A DNA stretch of 64,000 nt, taken from the NCBI GenBank assembly GCA_014529385.2, contig CM043966.1, positions 88,006,087 through 88,070,086 of the forward strand. The letters run 5' to 3'. Numbering within the stretch: the stretch's first letter is position 1; each line of letters opens with the position of its first letter. The stretch is from Adiantum capillus-veneris. Lineage: Eukaryota; Streptophyta; Polypodiopsida; Polypodiales; Pteridaceae. Made by a program: the position numbers and the translations under genes. Positions 58,341-64,000 of this stretch are shown here, in pieces. A model generated the notes under the pieces. The model made no database searches. It saw only the letters and a list, made by a program, of their open reading frames with translations, and was not told the origin of the DNA.

Positions 58341-60553
58341 TTGACCAGTTGATACCCAAGCATGAGTTATGTGAAGAGTTCTCTCATTAGAGGCCAATTG
58401 CGCTCATGCCTATAGTATACAAATTGATGGCTGAAATGCTTGTTAATCGCCTCAAGGGGTTTTTTGTATGATGGCCTCCATCAATCTCAATATGGATTCA
58501 TTCCTTGCCATCAAATTCTTGATAACCTATCAAATGTCATCATTGGCATGGAGTACGAAAAATACACTCCGTAGGATGTATTGGTCATGTAGGTTGACAT
58601 TGAAAAGGCCTTTGATACTATTCTTTGGGGCTACATTTAGACACCATGCGTTAGTTGGGATTTGGGCCTAGGCTTTCTCATGTTGTGTTTTTCTTATATG
58701 CACATAGTTCTGTGAAAGTTTGATGGATGGATTTCTCATGGACTCTTGGCCTCTGGGATAGTCTATCAGGGAAGGATGTCCTCTCAGTACTTTGCTTTAT
58801 GCAATCACCACTCACCCCCTGATTATGTATTTGGATGTTTTGACTTCTACTGGTAGATTGCATGGCCTGGTATTACCATCTGGGCAACACTTTCCTGGTC
58901 AAGCTTATGTGGATGAATCTTTATTTATGCCTCGTAATTGCTATGATGATGTGGAGAAAATTATGCATGGTCTTCACTTGTTTGGATTGGCGGCAGGCCT
59001 CAAAACTAATTTCCGTAAATCTAAGCTACTTACTTTGATAGAGTATGACTGGCATAAGCTATTGTGCTCCAACATTTGTTCTCCAAGTAAAATTAGTGAA
59101 AAATGTCCACTTTGCCTCTGTATGAGCGACTTAGGATTGTCTAGTGCATTCTTATGGCTTGTGTGTATTTTTACTTGCCTCTATTATCATTCTCTTGGTC
59201 TTGCTTGCATTATTTTATGTCTACTATTTTGGAGGATTTTTGCTGCACCTCAGCTCGCAGAAAGGGTCTCTAGCTCTTCTCTATGGGCAAGTTGTGTTCT
59301 CCCAAGCACCTTGGCTGGCTGCATATTTTGGATTTCCGTAGTCATGTTCTGGCTCAGAAAGATACCCTATTGTCGGTCTTGGTGGCACAATGACAAATTT
59401 GATTGCTTATGGTATCACATTTGTGTGCACATACTGTTACTCCATTCTTTGGTCATTGGCAGCCAGGCTATTGGGAGGTCATTTTTGGCAAGCTTGAAGG
59501 GCACATTCCTGGATGTCCTTTTTCTTATTCTCTCGTTGTTGATTGGAAGGCTGTCACGTTGCATTTGGAATGGAATGTCTTGCAATATTCTCTTGGAAAT
59601 TCCCTCCGGTTAGAGATCCTGCATCAGAGCAAGTCTTTATCTTTTACTTTGGTCCAATGCTCTCCTTGTCAAGCATAGTTTCTTTCTCAAAAAGGGATAT
59701 GCCAGCTGCATCAAGTGGTAGATGACACCAGCCATGCTCTTTTGTTCTCTATTGTGAGGTCTCTTTTTGGATTGGGACCTCATTATTCTCCTCTTTGGCA
59801 AGAAATTTGTGGCATGCTTGCTGATCTCTCACCTATTCCTCCTTTGAATGAAGACTCTCGCTGTTGGATTGAAATCTTTCCAATATCAGCTTGGAATGCA
59901 TTTCAGCCGGTAGTATCTACACTCTCCCGTAGTCTGATGCATGGATTGTGCGTCATGGTAATCAGTTGTGGTTACTGTCCAAGTCATCCCTATGGTGGAG
60001 GCACACATTGTCTACCATTTGGCAGTGTCCTCTTCCTTTGAAGGAGCATATTTTTTTGTGGTGCTATTTGGTGGGAGTTTTACCTGTGGGTAGCACATTG
60101 CATACACGGCATATTGCACCTACTTGTTGTTTCAGATGTTGTATAGCGAAGGAGACTATTCACACTTGTGGGATTGTTGTTGCTCTAGATCCTTCATTTG
60201 ATAGGTGTCCGCTGCTCTTCAACTCTATTCCCTTTCACCACTTTTCACAGACGGTTTTGGATTTTTGGGACACTTCAGTCTCCGTAGTCTCAGTTTGCAA
60301 TCCTTTTTTCTTGGGTCAGATTTTGGGTTCTGTGGGCCATTTGGCACCATCACAACTTCTTGATGTTTCAAGGCATTGAAGTGGCCCTGTTTCCCTATTT
60401 TAAATTGTTGCTTGGCTAAGCATTGTATTTTGCTTATTACGCTGGGGATATTACTCTTTATGCATAAAGGATTTACTTTGACCGTTTCTAGCCCTCGGAG
60501 CATCACTCGGTTTTGAGATTTCCCACTTGTAAATTAATCAAATCCGATTTACA
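58341..60553 (+). pseudogene. LINE reverse transcriptase and zf-RVT tail
   Basis: RPIALMPIVYKLMAEMLVNR (non-LTR RT motif) near 58390, VDIEKAFDTILWG near 58600, GQAYVDESLFMPRN near 58895 (YADD motif now YVDE, losing the second catalytic Asp), then GLAAGLKTNFRKSKLL. Around 60020-60180 LPLKEHIFLWCYLVGVLPVG is the zf-RVT domain of plant LINE/L1 ORF2. Frame changes and stops inactivate it. Orientation and the terminal poly(A) agree. Confidence 0.8.
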
Positions 60554-60563
60554 AAAAAAAAAG
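60554..60563 (+). other. poly(A) tail of the LINE
   Basis: Ten A residues close the LINE 3' end (GATTTAC then A10), giving the insertion boundary. A matching target-site duplication upstream was not located because the 5' end is unclear. Confidence 0.55.
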
Positions 60564-61022
60564 TTGTGTTTGAAGGAGTGGCGGGGGGGAAGCATGCACG
60601 CTTTGCGTAATAAGTCATAATTGGATTCCAATTTCAATGCATACTTGTAGATAATTTTAGTGGACATTAAATACAGAGTTAGTAATTCTTATTGTTATCT
60701 ACAATATCATCTCTTTCTCTACAAAATATCCATAAATCAAGTTCATTTTTTTAGAAAGAAAAAAAATTGTGTGTGTGTGTGTATGTGCAAGCGCATGCAT
60801 GCATGCATGTGTTTTTATCAATAAGAACAAAAGGGGAAAAAAAAGAGAAAATTACAAGCAAGAAACTCACAGGCATCGCCATGTAATCATTGTTTTTCTA
60901 TAGCTCTATGCAATGTATTTATTGAGCATAGCTGATGCCTCCCCTCCTCAAATTCTTGGATGGATCATAAATTTCCTTGCCTGGTCACTTTCTTTTATGC
61001 AAGAGAAACTTTATATTGAGAC

Positions 61023-61121
<99 letters not shown>

Positions 61122-61300
61122 TGGGTGAACATTATGGAGTCTTATATATCTGCCCCCCCCCCCCCCCCCCCCCCCCTCTCTCCCCCCCTATTGGCAAAGT
61201 AGGGCCTACATTACTAGCATTGTGCCACCGACTTGGGTATTGGGCAAGGAGCTCGTAAAAAAATCTTCAAAACTATCATTACAGAAGGAAGGCGGCTCCT
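60564..61300. repeat. microsatellite-rich interval: (TG)n, (CT)n, (CA)n, poly-C
   Basis: TG/TGCA tract at about 60770-60810, CT at 61022-61040, CA at 61041-61119, 24 C at 61153-61176. No gene. Confidence 0.9.
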
Positions 61301-61437
61301 TCCATCCTCGGACCGTGTAAAGGTGAGCTTTCTCCCCTGGCAGTAATGGCATCTGACGGACGAGCTGGCACTCTCACAGCATGGGGCGGCTCTACTCTCT
61401 TCACTTCAGACACTCAGGAAAGCGTGCATACCAAACC

Positions 61438-61443
61438 TATAAA
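61438..61443 (+). promoter_or_regulatory. candidate TATA box
   Basis: TATAAA in CCTATAAAGGTGAGG, about 100 nt upstream of an ATG at 61540 and about 30 nt upstream of a plausible start site near 61470. Confidence 0.3.
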
Positions 61444-61539
61444 GGTGAGGGCACTCCTTAGCCCTCACTTAGCTTGAGATTCAGTGTGTATATTGGGTAA
61501 ACCCGTTCTGTGTTATTTCCGCTTGAAATACCAAAAGCA

Positions 61540-61566
61540 ATGGAGCTTGCTACTCAGTCACCACAG
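61540..61566 (+). CDS. candidate first coding exon of a host gene
   Basis: ATG in AAAAGCAATGG (purine at -3, G at +4) opens MELATQSPQ and ends at CAG followed by GTATTATAAG, a good donor. A TATA box is correctly placed upstream. No matching second exon was found, and the nearest plausible acceptor (about 61630) meets a stop after three codons. Weak but the only promoter-exon arrangement in the window. Product unknown. Confidence 0.25.
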
Positions 61567-61979
61567 GTATTATAAGTCTTCCTAAACTGTCTTCTTTTTC
61601 GCCAGAAACCGACTGCTGTTTTTTTTGTAGCATGAGGCCTGATCAAGCTTAATGGTTATTATCCCTTGACCGACTGTGGTTCTGGAGATGTTCTAGCATA
61701 GCATATGGATGCTAAATACTACATAAAGCTCTCAAAGGCTTTGGCAATCGTTTAAATGACTGCAGAATAGGTGTCTTTGGTTTTTTTCTCTCTGACTAAA
61801 ACGTTTTTTCCCCTAAAGAAAGATTGTAGCAGCATATGGGTAGTGCTACCTACTCTTTTGCCCTCAATAAGGGTGGGACATATTCAGATGGGTTGGCATC
61901 TCTTGGGCAGATCAAGGGAAATGACTGGATGTACTAACTAAGGCATACTCTGATGGATAGTGGTTGTTCTGCTGCGGAA

Positions 61980-63190
61980 CCTTGGACAATTTTTTCGTTA
62001 CTGCATATAAATTTTTTTTATCACCAAGCTCCTATCTACTTGTTTTTTCTGATAGGCCTAGGCATTATTGATGACCATGGAATCACTTATGCATAGGAAA
62101 TGAAGGGAGGTATTTTCTGTTTTCGGTTTTTTTTTGAAGAGAAAAACTTGTCATAGAAGCCGAGGCTTGCCACAGTATGATGAAATGGCTCTAAAAAAAA
62201 CCATGGAAAGACTTCACCTCTGCATAAAATTATTAGGTAGATATGGGGCAGTATGTTGGCATGTACAGGTGTATATGGTTGGGAGTATATTGGTTGGCTT
62301 GGCTTCATGGCCGTTCTTAAACATCTGTTTCAACTGACGAAAAAATTGGTTTTTTCCAAATATATGAATAGAAGCAGCATTTGAGTGTGAACCTAATGGT
62401 CACTTGGCTCTGGGAAAAAAAACTAACATGATGGACTGATTATGTCGCTGTTTTTTTTAAAAAAACTGGTTTTTTTCTGGCTTTTTTCTCAAGCTGTTGC
62501 GAGTTATCTCAAACTTGTGGCTTAACTAATCTTTTGACGTTAAAACTGGTTTTTTTTAAAAAAGCTAATCTTAGCTTTGTATCATTCAAAACATGGGGTA
62601 CTATGTATGGATTCACAATGTGAGGAACGATGACCTCTTGCTTGGCATAACCCTGGGGTTTTTTTAGGGGAACTACCAATCTTTGGATATTCTGCTCTTT
62701 ATGAAGGAAAGTATATGGTTTTTTTAGCATGTGGAAAGGAACTGATAAAAAGACGCTACACTTAAAAGTATCTTGGCTAAAATAGAGCTGAATACTGTCG
62801 AACTGAATGGAATACTAAGGGCTTAATGAGAAACTCGAAGTTTTTTGAAGGTAAGAATGTGGGGATTACTCTCAACATTGCGGAAAAATTTGACCTCTTT
62901 CTCATAAACATAAAAGCTCCACTTGAATAGGTTTTTTTGATACTCTTTTTGGAAAGAGAATAGTTGCTACTGTTATTTTTAAGCATAGCTACCTAGCTAT
63001 GGAGAAAGCTTGGGAAATTGAAGGTAAGTATATGGTTGGTACTCTCAAAACTTGGCATAAATACCGAGATATGACTCGAGAAATGTGGTCTCACGTGATA
63101 AGAATGGAGTTTTTACAAAACTTTATTGACTAGTAAGTATATGGCTGTTTCTATGAGCTCAAGCATAGCTACCAAGCTATGGCTTAAACA
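61980..63190. repeat. diverged tandem units with many GG-T7 tracts
   Basis: Units of about 180 bp: CATAGCTACCTAGCTATGG (62984) recurs as CATAGCTACCAAGCTATGG (63165). Upstream of each lies GAAGGTAAG then a TACTCTCAA segment (62848 and 63020), and AAGTATATGG occurs at 62710, 63026 and 63136. GGT followed by six to eight T occurs about eight times between 62125 and 62940. Confidence 0.6.
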
Positions 63191-63607
63191 ATAGACCTCA
63201 ATGTTTTTTTAAAAAAATCTCTATAACCTAGCTTGTCTAAAGTAATTAAATTATGTAAAGATGGACATGGATAACAACTGATATAGTCCATTAATACGTG
63301 TAAAACACATCCAAGGCTAACTAAATTGTTGTCTTGTTTGGATGGATGCAGGTAAGGACTCTATCTTATCTTGGAGGGTTTCTTTTCTTTGGCAAGCAGC
63401 ACTTCTGTTATGAAATATCCATTGAAAAACGGGGAAGTTTTTTTACTACCAAACCACATTGAAAGAGGATCTCTTTCTCACAATCTTTGTACTTAGATAA
63501 TTCTGATACTGAGTTATTTTCGTACAAATCAGTTCATTGATCCTTGGCCAGTTGTCTTTTGAATGTAAAAGTTCAATTATGTCTTATTAAGTAAGATTTA
63601 ATACAGC

Positions 63608-63614
<7 letters not shown>

Positions 63615-63650
<36 letters not shown>

Positions 63651-63675
63651 GCACGCACGCACGCACACACACACA
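63615..63675. repeat. (CA)n/(CACG)n microsatellite
   Basis: CA repeats containing five to six GCAC units in the middle. Confidence 0.95.
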
Positions 63676-63860
63676 TATACATTTATTTTTTGTTTTGGGT
63701 GAGAAGAGGGGGTGTATTCTGTGTACATATGAGATTTTAGGAGATGATCAATGGCCTATCACCCAGAGGAAGTACAAAAGAGCAGTGACAATGTGTAGGC
63801 TATGTAAACATCAAAATGAATGTAATATGAACCACTCTAGGGATGCATAATTCCATGTGA

Positions 63861-64000
63861 TGGGATCCTCATCTCGACAAAAAAGAACTGACAATTGCAC
63901 CTATTTTTGAAGAAAGGTGCATCGATGCTACTATTCAGCCCCGGAGGAGTTGGTTGAAGAATCCCACTGACTTCAAAGAGTATGTAGTAGCTCTATTCAG
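63861..64000 (+). other. open frame running off the window, possible exon
   Basis: 46 codons open after a TGA at 63858 to the window end. The peptide is mixed and globular-looking (RRSWLKNPTDFKEYVVALF), unlike simple-sequence noise. No start or acceptor is convincing. It could be a host exon or the start of another element. Confidence 0.25.

Noticed and set aside
59144-59341. Hydrophobic plus-strand frame resembling a membrane protein
   Set aside because: It is an out-of-frame reading of the LINE between its RT and zf-RVT parts.
60913-61258. Frames with runs of Thr-His or Pro
   Set aside because: Produced by (CA)n and a 24-base C run.

Overview
This window looks like transposon-rich nuclear DNA of a land plant. 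The evidence is LTR retrotransposons of both superfamilies with plant-type tRNA-iMet primer binding sites, a plant-type LINE with a zf-RVT tail, split coding sequence with GT/AG borders, and many long (GA)n, (GT)n and (CA)n microsatellites. A large repeat-laden genome such as a fern's would fit, but the sequence alone does not fix the lineage. No intact host gene, rRNA or tRNA was recognised.

Layout. 1-5.2 kb: decayed minus-strand LTR-element debris (Ty3/gypsy gag with primer site and LTR; a second primer site nested beside it). 5.8-8.5 kb: coding-like 25-residue repeats, a 170-nt GC-rich hairpin and a 1.7-kb inverted repeat. 8.5-10.7 kb: an LTR-like dispersed repeat, a decayed host-like reading frame and a gypsy gag relic. 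10.7-16.0 kb: the best preserved element, a Ty1/copia on the minus strand broken by one nonsense codon. 16.0-20.2 kb: AT-rich DNA, then another gypsy gag with primer site and LTR. 20.6-22.3 kb: a non-autonomous inverted-repeat element carrying four copies of a 60-65-nt GC-core hairpin. 24.4-28.16 kb: plus-strand gypsy gag-PR-RT. A large minus-strand gypsy (28.16-38.02 kb) is inserted into it; this has a 3' LTR, a long extra ORF and pol in one frame but with nine stops. Its gag is fused in frame to the RNase H of a minus-strand copia (38.02-42.11 kb). 42.2-45.9 kb: a third copia remnant, the integrase tail of a plus-strand gypsy, and an inverted-orientation relative of the second copia. 45.9-51.9 kb: a protein-kinase pseudogene followed by a decayed, intron-containing transposase gene whose motifs look P-element/THAP9-like. 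53.5-56.5 kb: a proline-rich coiled-coil ORF ending at an LTR. 57.1-60.6 kb: a LINE ending in poly(A). 60.8-64 kb: microsatellites, a possible core promoter with first exon, diverged tandem repeats rich in oligo-T tracts, and an open frame running off the end.

The elements are nested and inactivated. Many disabling changes can be explained by single C-to-T or G-to-A transitions (CAG/CAA/CGA/TGG to stop, Cys to Tyr in zinc knuckles), as expected for methylated, silenced transposons. The points most worth follow-up are the P-element-like transposase with its adjoining kinase, the hairpin-array element, the two large inverted repeats that could feed small-RNA pathways, the chimeric copia-gypsy ORF, and the extra 3' ORF of the gypsy element.
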